Assembly (NCBI RefSeq): GCF_000719555.1
Contig: NZ_JOGX01000028.1
Location: 1-64,000, forward strand
Origin: Streptomyces sp. NRRL F-5727
Lineage (GTDB): Bacteria > Actinomycetota > Actinomycetes > Streptomycetales > Streptomycetaceae
Length of the DNA stretch: 64,000 bases
Reading direction: 5' to 3'
Positions 33,209-40,877 of the stretch are shown here, piece by piece (within the stretch, counting starts at the first letter, position 1; each line of letters starts with the position of its first letter). The translations under genes and the position numbers were made by a program. The notes under the pieces were generated by a model. It ran no database searches. It was given only the letters and a program-made list of their open reading frames with translations, and was not told the origin of the DNA.

Positions 33209-33246
33209 CCGACGGCGTCCGGCCGGGCGTGGCCGGACGCCGTCGG
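33209..33246. terminator. Terminator of the HbpS-like gene
   Basis: A perfect 16-bp GC-rich stem (33209-33224 with 33231-33246) with a 6-nt loop, 21 bp past the HbpS-like stop codon. Confidence 0.85.
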
Positions 33247-33267
33247 GACCTGGCCGGGTCCCCGGTG

Positions 33268-33825
33268 TTACTTGGCGAGGGCGTCGACGCCGGCCTGGGC
33301 GAACTTCTGGTCGAGGTCGCCCGAGGGGGCGCCGGCCACGCCGATGCCGGCGATGGGGGCGTTCTTCGAGGTGACCGGGGCGCCGCCGCCGAGGAAGAGG
33401 GTGCCGGGGATGTCCTTGAGGTTGGGGGCCTGCTCCAGGCGCTTGACCAGCTCGGTGGTGGGGGCGTTCCAGGAGACGGCGGTGTACGCCTTCTTCTCGG
33501 CGGACTCGTAGGACTGCGGGCCGGCGCCGTCGCCGCGGAGGGTGACGAGGGTGTTGCCGTTGCGGTCGACGACGGCCACGGAGACGCGCTGGTTCTCCTT
33601 CTCGGCGGCGTCGAGCGCGGCCTGCGCGGCCTTGGTGGCGGCGTCGATCGTCAGGTGGGTGCTGGTGGTGGTGTTCTTGTTCTTCGCGTCGGCCTTGGCG
33701 ACGGCGGCGGGGGCGGCGGCCGGGGTGGCGGCGTTCGCGGAGACCGCGCCGAAGGCGCCGGCGCCGAGGGCGACCAGGGCCGCACCGCCGGTCAGGACAC
33801 GGGCACGCTTCGAGATCTGCTTCAT
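33268..33825 (-). CDS. HbpS/GlcG family secreted haem-binding-like protein
   Basis: A 185-residue exported protein. The signal peptide covers about residues 1-32 (ARVLTGGAALVALGAGAFGAVSANA). The mature domain has the HbpS/GlcG pattern: LTIDAATKAAQAALDAAEKENQRVSVAVVDRNGNTLVTLRGDGAG, then SAEKKAYTAVSWNAPT and a GTLFLGGGAPV segment, and GIGVAGAPSGDLDQKFAQAGVDAL at the end. In Streptomyces reticuli HbpS binds haem and modulates the SenS/SenR two-component system; no senSR pair is present here. ATG at 33825 has GAGGAG nearby. Divergent from an Lrp-type regulator with a long palindrome-bearing gap. Confidence 0.85.
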   Translation of the reverse strand: MKQISKRARVLTGGAALVALGAGAFGAVSANAATPAAAPAAVAKADAKNKNTTTSTHLTIDAATKAAQAALDAAEKENQRVSVAVVDRNGNTLVTLRGDGAGPQSYESAEKKAYTAVSWNAPTTELVKRLEQAPNLKDIPGTLFLGGGAPVTSKNAPIAGIGVAGAPSGDLDQKFAQAGVDALAK

Positions 33826-34217
33826 GGTCGGTCACTCCTCGTGGTGAACGGGCGGGGACGGCGGGCCCGGCGGTCGCCGGGGTCCGGGAGACCGGGAGGC
33901 CGTCTCGCCGTCCCGCTCCGCACTCCATCCTGGGCGCGGCCGGGGCCCCGCCCGGTCGGCCCGGCGGATGGTCGTCGGGCCCCGCCCGGCGGACCGGGGG
34001 GTCGGCCGATCGGACGACCCCGCCCCGGGCCGACGTGCGGTACGCGCGCGGGGAGAGCGGGGTACGGGGGCTGAGGGCGGGGACGGGGAGGAACGCGCCC
34101 CTCCGGAAGGGCCGGCCGCCCGGTGGGTACAGTCGGGACCATTCCGGCGGATCGGCCCGCCGGGCGGACCAGCAGGCCGGGGACCCGCCCCGGCGGGCAC
34201 GGGGAGGCCGGCACGTC
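33826..34217. other. Intergenic region between HbpS-like and Lrp genes
   Basis: This 392-bp divergent gap has no supported gene. It contains a near-perfect 24-bp palindrome at 33998-34021 (11 of 12 half-site positions agree) and a likely -10 for the Lrp gene, TACAGT (34128-34133). Confidence 0.6.
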
Positions 34218-34712
34218 ATGGCGGTGGACGAACTCGACACCCGCATCCTGCGGCTCCTGATCGAGCAGCCGCGCACCAGCGTGCGGGAGTACGCGCGGAT
34301 CCTGGGCATCGCCCGGGGCACCGTGCAGGCCCGGATCGACCGGCTCGAACGGGACGGGGTGATCACGGCCACCGGCCCGGTCCTCTCCCCCGCCGCGCTC
34401 GGGCATCCGGTGCTGGCCTTCGTGCACGTGGAGGTCACGCAGGGGCACCTCGACGAGGTCGGGGACGCGCTCGCCGCCGTACCGGAGATCGTCGAGGCGT
34501 TCTCCATCACCGGCGGGGGCGATCTGCTGACCCGGGTGGTGGCCCGGGACGCGGGTCATCTGGAGGACGTGATCCAGCGGCTCATCCAGCTGCCGGGGGT
34601 GGTTCGCACCCGCACGGAGATCGCGCTGCGCGAGCGGGTCGCCCACCGGATGCTGCCGCTGGTGGAGTCGGTGGGCCGGGGCGGCGCGGAGCGGCGTCCG
34701 GGGGGCCGGTAA
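34218..34712 (+). CDS. Lrp/AsnC family transcriptional regulator
   Basis: A 164-residue regulator. The helix-turn-helix is DELDTRILRLLIEQPRTSVREYARILGIARGTVQARIDRLERDGVI, recognisable by GIARGTVQARIDRLERDGVI (near residue 32), and the RAM ligand domain follows (AFVHVEVTQGHLDEVGDAL, GGGDLLTRVVARDAGHLEDVIQ). Ligand probably an amino acid. ATG at 34218 has GGGGAGG about 10 nt upstream. Divergent from the HbpS-like gene; the shared palindrome may be its operator, as Lrp genes often autoregulate. Followed 70 bp later by a DinB gene on the same strand. Confidence 0.9.
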   Translation: MAVDELDTRILRLLIEQPRTSVREYARILGIARGTVQARIDRLERDGVITATGPVLSPAALGHPVLAFVHVEVTQGHLDEVGDALAAVPEIVEAFSITGGGDLLTRVVARDAGHLEDVIQRLIQLPGVVRTRTEIALRERVAHRMLPLVESVGRGGAERRPGGR

Positions 34713-34782
34713 CCCGGGTGCGGGCGCGGGCGGCGGCGTGTAAGGGTACGGGCGTCCCGTCCCCGCGCAACGGAGCCCTCTC

Positions 34783-35403
34783 ATGGCGATACCCGCCCGA
34801 CTCTCGCCCCTGCTCGCCGAGTTCGACTTCGCCCGCAAGCGGCTGACGGACCGTCTGGCCGGGCCGGTGGTGGACAGCGGCAACGGCACGGACGTGCCGG
34901 TCGGCCCGCTGACCGACGCCGAGTACCTGTGGGAGCCGGCGCCGGGCTGCTGGTCGGTACGCCGGTTCGCCGACGGTCCCGGTCCGGCGGCCGCGCTGCT
35001 GACCGGTACCGGCGACTGGGGCCGGGAGACCGCCCCGTACCCGCATCCCGTGCCGCCGCCCTTCACCACCCTCGCCTGGCGGCTGACGCACCTGAGCGAA
35101 CTGCTGGAGCTCCGCGCCGACCACACCAACGGCACCCGTTCGCTGACCCGCGACGACTACCGCTCGGCCGGCGACGCCGCCACGGCGACGGCCGACTTCG
35201 ACCGGGCCGCCGGGGCGTGGCGGGAGGCCCTGCTGTCCGTCGGCGACAAGGAGCTGGACACCGTCGGGCACTGCTCCTACCCGCACGGCGGCGACGCGGA
35301 GGAGCCGTTCCTGGAGATCGTGTGGTGGGTCAACCAGGAACTCCTGCACCACGGCGCCGAGATCGCCCTCCTCCGCGACCTGCACCGGACCCTGGGCGCC
35401 TGA
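34783..35403 (+). CDS. DinB superfamily protein
   Basis: A 206-residue four-helix-bundle protein. The first helix is LLAEFDFARKRLTDRLAGP, and metal-ligand-like His residues appear in WRLTHLSELLELRADH (near residue 108) and WVNQELLHHGAEIALLRDLH (near 186). DinB_2-type proteins include mycothiol-dependent transferases and many unknowns. LTDAEYLWEPAPGCWSVR before the first His is a familiar entry motif of the family. ATG at 34783 follows CGGAG. Convergent with the SpoIIE-phosphatase gene, with only 3 bp between stop codons. Confidence 0.82.
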   Translation: MAIPARLSPLLAEFDFARKRLTDRLAGPVVDSGNGTDVPVGPLTDAEYLWEPAPGCWSVRRFADGPGPAAALLTGTGDWGRETAPYPHPVPPPFTTLAWRLTHLSELLELRADHTNGTRSLTRDDYRSAGDAATATADFDRAAGAWREALLSVGDKELDTVGHCSYPHGGDAEEPFLEIVWWVNQELLHHGAEIALLRDLHRTLGA

Positions 35404-35406
35404 CGT

Positions 35407-37584
35407 TCAGCCGGTGGTGCGGGCCAGGACGAGCGCCACGTCGTCCTGGGCCGGGTCCACGAGGAGCCGGCCCAGGACCCCGTCGCAGACCTCCTCCAGC
35501 GGGCCGTCCGCCCGGCCGAGGGCGAGGCCCAGCTGGCGCATCCCCTCGTCGAGGTCGCGGTCCCTGGCCTCGATCAGCCCGTCCGTGTAGAGCACGAGCA
35601 ACCCGCCGGGGCTCAGCGGGAGTTCCTCGGTGCCGAAGTCGTGCGCGCCGGTGCCGAGCGGGGTGCCGGGCGGTCCCTGGAGGAAGGACACGGCCCCCTC
35701 GGGGGTGACCACGGCGGGCGGCAGGTGGCCGGCGCGGGCGATCGTCCAGGTGCCGGTGGCCGGGGCGTGCACGGCGTACAGGCAGGTGGCCATGGTGTCC
35801 TCGCCGAGGTCGGCGACGACGGCGTCGAGGGAGCGCAGCATCTCGGTGGGCGGGATGTCGTGGCGGGCCAGGGTCCGGACGGCGGTGCGGAGCTGCCCCA
35901 TGACCGCGGCGGCGTGGATGCCGTGGCCCATGACGTCGCCGATGACGAGGCCGGTGCGGCCGCCGGGCAGCTCGATCACGTCGAACCAGTCGCCGCCGAC
36001 GTCGTGCGCGCTGGCGGGGAGGTAGCGGCCGGTGAGTTCGAGGCCGGTGACGGCGGGCAGGGCGCTGTTGGTGAGGCTGCGCTGGAGGGCGAGGGCGGCG
36101 GCGCGCTGGGTGGTGTAGAGCCGGGCGTTGTCGATGTTGAGCGCGGCGCGGGCGACGACCTCGTCGATGAGCACCGCGTCCTGGTCGTCGAAGGGTTCGC
36201 GGCTCTTGAGCCGGGTGACGGTGACGGCGCCGAGGACCTGGCCGCGGGCGACGAGCGGCACGGTACGGGCGGAGCCGATGCGGGTCGACAGGTACGTGCG
36301 CAGCGGCTCGGCGGCCTTGCCGGGGAAGAGGACCGGGATGTCGGCGGCGGTGAGGAAGGTGGGCCGGCCGTCGAGGAGGAGCCGCTCGTACGCCGATCCG
36401 GGGGGCAGCTGGAACGTCTGGCCGGGGCTGAGGAGCGGGATCGGCGGCACCGGTTCGGGGAAGACGGCGGCGATCCGGCGCAGCACGCCGCGGGAGGAGA
36501 CGGCCGGGTCGTCGGGCTCCAGCACGGATTCCAGCATCTGCACGTCGGCGGAGTCGGAGAGCTGCGGCACGAGGAAGCGGACGACCTCCTCGCCGGTCTG
36601 CCGCAGGTCGAGGGTGGTGCCGATGCGCGCCCCGGCCTCGGAGAGCAGCGCGAAGCGGTGCCGGGCCCGTTCGACCTCCAGGTGGGCCTCCTGGCTCTCG
36701 GTGATGTCGACGAGGGAGGCGATGAGCCCGAGCGGGCGCCCGGACCGCCCGGTGTCGGCGGCGCCGTCGGCGTGGGCGGCTCCGTCCGGGTGGTGGGTGT
36801 GGGTGTTGCGGGAGGTCACGGTGCCGGGGACGGCGGTGCCGGTCTGGCCGAAGCGGGTGCCGCGGTCGACGAGGGGCGCGTAGGAGCAGGACCAGATGTG
36901 GTCGCGGCCGGGGTCGGCGGGGGTGCGGCCGACCCGGCGGGCGTCGATGACGGGCGTACGGGAGTCGAGGACCTGCCGCATCAGGGACTCCAGCGAGGCC
37001 GCGTTGACGCCGGGCACCACCTCGGTGAGGCGGCGGCCGACGTGTTCGGCGGCGCTGACGCCGTTCATCCGGGCGAGGGCGTCGTTGACCCGCAGGAAGC
37101 GCAGGTCGGGGCCGAGCAGGGCGAGCCCTATCGGCGACTGGGTGAAGAGGCTCTCCATCGCGGCGAGGTTCTCCCGCATCCGCAGGACCTCGGAGGTCTC
37201 CACGGCGATGAGCATGGCGCCGGGCCGGCCGGTGGGGTCGGCGGCGGGCACGATCCACATCTCCATGGGGACCGTGTGCCCGTCGCGGTGGCGCACCGGC
37301 AGGGTGCCGACCATGGTCTCGCCGGCCTGGACGCGGCGGGTGAGCCGGTGGGCGAGCTCCCGGTTGGCGTCGGGCACCAGGAGGGGGGTGGCGGGCAGGC
37401 CGAGGACGTGCTCGGGGCGGTGGCCCAGGAGGTCCTGGGCGGCGAGCGACCACTCGACGATCCGCCCCTCGGCGTCCTCCCGCCACAGGGCGATCGGCAG
37501 CAGTTCCCGGAGCACGCCCGCGTCCCCGACGGCCGCTCGCGGCGGCTGCGGAACCCTGCTCGGCGACGACTGATGAGCGTCCAC
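35407..37584 (-). CDS. PAS/GAF domain SpoIIE-type PP2C phosphatase
   Basis: A 725-residue soluble sensor phosphatase. Domains in order: a PAS domain (LLPIALWREDAEGRIVEWS, about 25-140), a second PAS (SPIGLALLGPDLRFLRVNDALARMNG, about 147-300), a GAF domain (HRFALLSEAGARIGTTLDL, about 320-480) and a SpoIIE/PP2C domain (about 500-720) with metal motifs DVGGDWFDV, IGDVMGHGIHAA, VLYTDGLIEARD and QDDVALVLAR. Such proteins dephosphorylate STAS anti-anti-sigma factors in response to small-molecule or redox signals. A STAS gene lies 12 kb away, so a link is only possible. GTG at 37584 has a weak AGGTC site. Confidence 0.93.
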   Translation of the reverse strand: MDAHQSSPSRVPQPPRAAVGDAGVLRELLPIALWREDAEGRIVEWSLAAQDLLGHRPEHVLGLPATPLLVPDANRELAHRLTRRVQAGETMVGTLPVRHRDGHTVPMEMWIVPAADPTGRPGAMLIAVETSEVLRMRENLAAMESLFTQSPIGLALLGPDLRFLRVNDALARMNGVSAAEHVGRRLTEVVPGVNAASLESLMRQVLDSRTPVIDARRVGRTPADPGRDHIWSCSYAPLVDRGTRFGQTGTAVPGTVTSRNTHTHHPDGAAHADGAADTGRSGRPLGLIASLVDITESQEAHLEVERARHRFALLSEAGARIGTTLDLRQTGEEVVRFLVPQLSDSADVQMLESVLEPDDPAVSSRGVLRRIAAVFPEPVPPIPLLSPGQTFQLPPGSAYERLLLDGRPTFLTAADIPVLFPGKAAEPLRTYLSTRIGSARTVPLVARGQVLGAVTVTRLKSREPFDDQDAVLIDEVVARAALNIDNARLYTTQRAAALALQRSLTNSALPAVTGLELTGRYLPASAHDVGGDWFDVIELPGGRTGLVIGDVMGHGIHAAAVMGQLRTAVRTLARHDIPPTEMLRSLDAVVADLGEDTMATCLYAVHAPATGTWTIARAGHLPPAVVTPEGAVSFLQGPPGTPLGTGAHDFGTEELPLSPGGLLVLYTDGLIEARDRDLDEGMRQLGLALGRADGPLEEVCDGVLGRLLVDPAQDDVALVLARTTG

Positions 37585-37697
37585 GCATCGACCTACGCAT
37601 CGGCCTGGCCCCGGGGGGCGATCCCTACCGAATCACCCTAGCCGAGGTGCCGTCGGGGAGCTTGCGTGGCGCATCCGTCCGGCCCGGCCCCGCGCGG

Positions 37698-38189
37698 TCA
37701 GAAGGCGAAGACGGCGCCGGTGCGGGCGTTCAGCTCGCAGGTGTTGCCGTACTGGCGGGCGAAGGAGACCGGCCGGCCGTGCCAGACGCCCTCGGCGCGG
37801 ACCTCGACGGGGTCGTAGAGGAGGGTGCACGCGGTGTCGGAGTCACGCTCGACCCGCCCCCTGGTGGCGTCCAGGTCGGCGCAGGCGGCCTCCGCCCGGG
37901 GGTGGTCGCCGCCGGCCGGGTCGCAGTGGAGGGTGACGGTGCGCGCGGACGGCGCCGCCGGGGCGGTGCCGTCCGGCGACAGGGCCGTGGTGGCGGGGAC
38001 GGGGCCGGTGACGGTGAGCCGGACGGACGTGGCGGCCGGTACGACGGACGGGGCGGCCGGCGCGTTCGCTCGGTCGGGGGCGCCGGGCTGGGCGGCTCCG
38101 GGCGCGGCGGCTCCGGAGGTGGCGGCTCCCGCTGTGGGGGCGGCGAGGAAGAGGGCGGCCAGCAGGGCGGCCGGGAGGTGTGTGTTCAT
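37698..38189 (-). CDS. Subtilisin-inhibitor-like (SSI family) secreted protein
   Basis: A 163-residue secreted protein. A signal peptide (residues 1-24) is followed by an unusual Ala/Pro-rich linker of about 30 residues, then the SSI fold beginning SVRLTVTGP. Four cysteines fit the two disulfides (VTLHCDPAGG, EAACADLDA, SDTACTLLYDPVEV, YGNTCELNA), and the chain ends GAVFAF as in classical SSI. The reactive loop is CTLLYDPV, so P1 is Leu (Met73 in SSI) and P1' Leu, suggesting inhibition of subtilisin- or chymotrypsin-like proteases. ATG at 38189; a weak ribosome site is the only doubt about the start. Confidence 0.9.
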   Translation of the reverse strand: MNTHLPAALLAALFLAAPTAGAATSGAAAPGAAQPGAPDRANAPAAPSVVPAATSVRLTVTGPVPATTALSPDGTAPAAPSARTVTLHCDPAGGDHPRAEAACADLDATRGRVERDSDTACTLLYDPVEVRAEGVWHGRPVSFARQYGNTCELNARTGAVFAF

Positions 38190-38610
38190 GCCCGGCCAAC
38201 GATCCGCGGGGACCAACGGTCACCGTCGGGGACCCGGGGCGCGGGTGGCGGGGCGGGCCGGGGCGGTGGCGAGGACTCGCCGCGTGCGGGGTGTCCTCGC
38301 GACGTGAAGTCGCCGCGGGCGGTACCAGGCGGGCGGGTGGTGCGGGGCGGCAGAGTGGCCGGTTCCGGCAGGTCGCCGGGGGCTGGACGTTGATCCGTAC
38401 GGGTTCCACGGGTTCCCGGCGGAGTCCGGACGGCTGGATTCCGTCGATGGTCACGCAAACAGGCCATCGGTTGCACAGGGAGTGATCGTCGCTGGTGGCG
38501 TGCGTCTGGCACCCTCCCGCACGCCCTGGTGACGGTGATCTTTGGAGCGCACCCTGGTCCACGGGAACGCGAACGGGAGGGGCGGCGGGTGGGGCGCGAC
38601 AGGGGCGGGG
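38190..38610. other. Non-coding stretch upstream of the inhibitor gene
   Basis: No supported gene. An 8-bp inverted repeat (GCGAGGAC at 38269-38276 with GTCCTCGC at 38293-38300) is the only clear structure. Codon-position GC bias is weak in all frames. Confidence 0.5.
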
Positions 38611-38957
38611 TGACGGACGGGACCGGCGGCGGCGCCGACGTCTGTGTGGTGGGACCGGGCCGGTCGGGCTGAGCCTGGCGATCGGGCTGCGCCGGCTCGG
38701 CACGGCGGTGCCCCGACCTGGAGCCCGGTGCGGCGGCGCCCCTCGAGCACGGAGACCGCCCGCATGCCCGGCCTGCGGCTCGCCCCGCGCCGTCGCGCCG
38801 GCTCAACCGCGCCCGGTTCAGCGACCGGCTCGCCGCCCGGCTGCCGCTGCTCCGGCCGGGCGCCCGCCCGCTCGTCGAGGGGGAGTACGCCCCGGACCGG
38901 GTCTTCCACGGCCCGTCCCGGCTGGTGCCGCGCGCCCGGGACGCGCGGGCCGCGTGA
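38611..38957 (+). pseudogene. Decayed FAD-binding monooxygenase fragment
   Basis: GADVCVVG (frame of 38640) continues as GPVGLSLAIGLRRLGTAV in another frame (from 38655) and then LEPGA back in the first (from 38718). Together these spell the start of an FAD monooxygenase (DVxVVGxGPVGLxLAxGLxxLGxxVxxLEP), interrupted by two frameshifts. The catalytic middle is absent; a frame-open tail runs to TGA at 38955-38957 (LPLLRPGARPLVEGEY) and may be the remnant of a C-terminal part after deletion. Expression is not expected. The nature of the tail is uncertain. Confidence 0.5.
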
Positions 38958-38973
38958 CGGCCGCCGAGGTGCC

Positions 38974-39000
38974 GGGAACGATCTCCACCCCCTCCGCGTT
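38974..39000 (+). promoter_or_regulatory. SigR-type promoter of the AhpD-like gene
   Basis: GGGAAC (38974-38979) is followed after exactly 18 bp by GTT (38998-39000). This fits the SigR pattern GGGAA(T/C)-N18-GTT used for thiol-oxidative stress genes. Transcription would begin near 39007. Confidence 0.6.
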
Positions 39001-39017
39001 ATACCCCCCACGGGTAT
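39001..39017. promoter_or_regulatory. CsoR/CstR-like operator
   Basis: ATACCC (39001-39006) and GGGTAT (39012-39017) are perfect arms around CCCAC, the layout of copper- or persulfide-sensing CsoR-family operators. It lies immediately downstream of the predicted -10 and 15 bp before the start codon. Confidence 0.6.
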
Positions 39018-39031
39018 GACGAGGAGGAGCC

Positions 39032-39604
39032 ATGACCACGACCACGACCAGCGCCGCCGCCCGCCGCCTGCCGGCGCTCACCCCCGACCAGGCCCAGGGG
39101 CGGGCCCGGGAACTGCTCGCGGACATCGTCGAACGGCACGGCTCGGCCGGTGAGATGGTGTCGACGATGGCCAACTCGCCCGCGGTGATCGAGGGTTACC
39201 TCAGCCTGTCGCGGGCGATGAAGCGGGTGAAGATCCCGCGCGCGCTGAGCGAGAAGCTGTCGCTGGCGGTCCAGGAGTGGATCGGCTGCGGCACCTGCCG
39301 CGAGGCGCACGAGGCCGCGGGCCGGGCGGCCGGGCTGAGCGAGTCGGACATCGCCCTGGCCCGGCAGGGCACCTCCGTCGACCCGCGCGAGGCCGCCCTC
39401 ATCGGGCTCGCCCTGAAGGTCCTCGCCGAGCCGAGCGCGCTCGGCGACGCGGACGTCGCCGAGGTGCGGGCCCACGGCTGGAGCGACCGGGTCGTCGCCG
39501 AGGTGGTCGGGGTCGTCAGCCTCAACCTGCTCACGGGGGCCTTCAACCTCCTCGCCGGCATCCAGCCGGACGCCGCCGAGGAGGGCGGGACGGCGGAGGG
39601 CTGA
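39032..39604 (+). CDS. AhpD-like carboxymuconolactone decarboxylase family protein
   Basis: A 190-residue all-helical protein. The peroxidatic-type motif WIGCGTCREAHEAAGRAAG (CGTC with following His, near residue 88) is that of AhpD and related alkylhydroperoxidases, where the CxxC thiols and His relay reduce hydroperoxides or adducts. The rest is typical: MVSTMANSPAVIEGYLSLSRAM, AALIGLALKVLAEP and VVGVVSLNLLTGAFNLLAGI. ATG at 39032 has a strong AGGAGGAG. Upstream stand a SigR-type promoter and a CsoR/CstR-like operator, suggesting control by disulfide stress and by copper or reactive sulfur. Its stop abuts that of the convergent GNAT gene. Confidence 0.85.
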   Translation: MTTTTTSAAARRLPALTPDQAQGRARELLADIVERHGSAGEMVSTMANSPAVIEGYLSLSRAMKRVKIPRALSEKLSLAVQEWIGCGTCREAHEAAGRAAGLSESDIALARQGTSVDPREAALIGLALKVLAEPSALGDADVAEVRAHGWSDRVVAEVVGVVSLNLLTGAFNLLAGIQPDAAEEGGTAEG

Positions 39605-40123
39605 CTAGACCGGGGGCCGCAGGTCCTTCTCCATCAGCGTGAAGGACTTCGGCGGGCCGCCGGGCTGCGGCTTGCCGTCCTTCCGGCCGACGGTGCGGTA
39701 ACCGGCCCGCTCGTAGTAGGCGGTGAGCTTCGCGTTGGCCGTCAGGCAGTCCAGCCGCAGGCGGGTCCGGCCCGCCTCGGCAGCCCGCCGCTCCGCGGCG
39801 GCCAGCAGCAGCCGTCCGGTGCCGGGCGGGGCGGCCCGGTCCACCATGAGCCGGTGGACGTATCCGGCGACCGGCGGCTGCGGGCCCCAGGCGGCCTCGT
39901 CGTCCCACCACAGCTCCCAGGCGCCGGCGACCCGCCCGCCGCTCTCCGCGAGCCAGACCTCGCCGTGCGCCATGATCCGGCGGAAGTGGTCCTCGTCCAG
40001 CTCGCCGGGGCGCCACTGGCCGGTGATGCCCCGGGAGAGCATCCAGCGGGCCGCGTCGTCGCGGAGACGTACCAGGGTGGCGAGGTCGGCCTCGCCGGCG
40101 GGGCGATGACGGAGCGCGGTCAT
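39605..40123 (-). CDS. GNAT family N-acetyltransferase
   Basis: A 172-residue acetyltransferase. Core pieces are VWLAESGGRVAGAWELWWDD (motif D), VHRLMVDRAAPPGTGRLLLAAAERRAAE (motif A, acetyl-CoA loop, near residue 92) and LTAYYERAGYRTVG (motif B, near 137). Substrate unknown. ATG at 40123 is within the stop codon of the isochorismatase gene (ATGA overlap), so translation is coupled and the two are co-transcribed. The stop codon directly adjoins that of the AhpD-like gene with no space for a terminator. Confidence 0.88.
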   Translation of the reverse strand: MTALRHRPAGEADLATLVRLRDDAARWMLSRGITGQWRPGELDEDHFRRIMAHGEVWLAESGGRVAGAWELWWDDEAAWGPQPPVAGYVHRLMVDRAAPPGTGRLLLAAAERRAAEAGRTRLRLDCLTANAKLTAYYERAGYRTVGRKDGKPQPGGPPKSFTLMEKDLRPPV

Positions 40124-40728
40124 GCGCCCGATCCTCGCACGGCGTTCGCGGGGGCCCGCGGCGCGGTGAAGGCGACGGCGGCGGCCGGGACGGTGACCTC
40201 GGCGTCGGAGCCGAGGGAGTAGGCGGCGACCCGGGAGACCACCGCCGCGGGGACGGCGTCGGCGACGCCGGGGACGGCAGGGCAGTCCTGGGTGGCGTGG
40301 GCGTCGTACGGGACCACGACCCGGTAGCCGAGGGCCAGCGCCGTGCGGGCGGTGGCCTGGACGCACATCTCCGACATCACCCCGCAGACGGCGACGGCCC
40401 GGCTGCCGTGCCCGGTCAGCAGGGCGCCGAGGCCGGTCTCCTCGAAGCCGTCGTCGTACGGCTTGCGGATGACCGCCTCGGCCGGGCCGGGCACCACCGG
40501 GTGGTACAACTCCCAGCCGGGGGTGTGGGGTTCGTCCTCCGCGCCGGGCGGCCCGTCGTTCTGGAGGTGCACGACGAGCGCCCCGGCGGCGCGGGCCCGG
40601 GCGAGCAGCGCGGCGGTGCGGTCGACGAGCCGGGCGGCGTCGGGCACGGCGCCGTCGCCGGTGACGAAGGCGGACTGGACGTCGACGACGACGAGCGTGT
40701 CCACGGGCGGGAGGGTCTGCGCGGTCAT
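40120..40728 (-). CDS. Isochorismatase-family cysteine hydrolase
   Basis: A 202-residue hydrolase. The catalytic triad of the family is present: Asp in TLVVVDVQSAF (near residue 16), Lys in AVIRKPYDDGF (near 88) and Cys in VCGVMSEMCVQATARTAL (near 121). Members act on isochorismate, nicotinamide, ureidoacrylate or carbamates; the substrate is not evident. The first gene of a two-gene operon with the GNAT. GTG or ATG choice: the ATG-equivalent at 40728 is the only start with a full N terminus. It faces the pseudo-trypsin gene's terminator upstream. Confidence 0.88.
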   Translation of the reverse strand: MTAQTLPPVDTLVVVDVQSAFVTGDGAVPDAARLVDRTAALLARARAAGALVVHLQNDGPPGAEDEPHTPGWELYHPVVPGPAEAVIRKPYDDGFEETGLGALLTGHGSRAVAVCGVMSEMCVQATARTALALGYRVVVPYDAHATQDCPAVPGVADAVPAAVVSRVAAYSLGSDAEVTVPAAAVAFTAPRAPANAVRGSGA

Positions 40729-40820
40729 CCGGGCATCATCACGCGCCCGCGGCCGACCGTTCCACGGGGTTTCCGGCCGCCGCTCCCGGCGTCACCACCG
40801 ACCACCCGCCGAGACCGCGC

Positions 40821-40867
40821 GAAGGGGGGCGCCCCGCGGCACTCGTGGTGCCGGGGCGCCCCCCTTC
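40821..40867. terminator. Strong hairpin terminator of the pseudo-trypsin gene
   Basis: A 20-bp stem (40821-40842 with 40848-40867) with a 2-nt bulge and a 5-nt loop, 10 bp beyond the stop codon on the minus strand. Confidence 0.85.
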
Positions 40868-40877
40868 CGCGTCGGGG

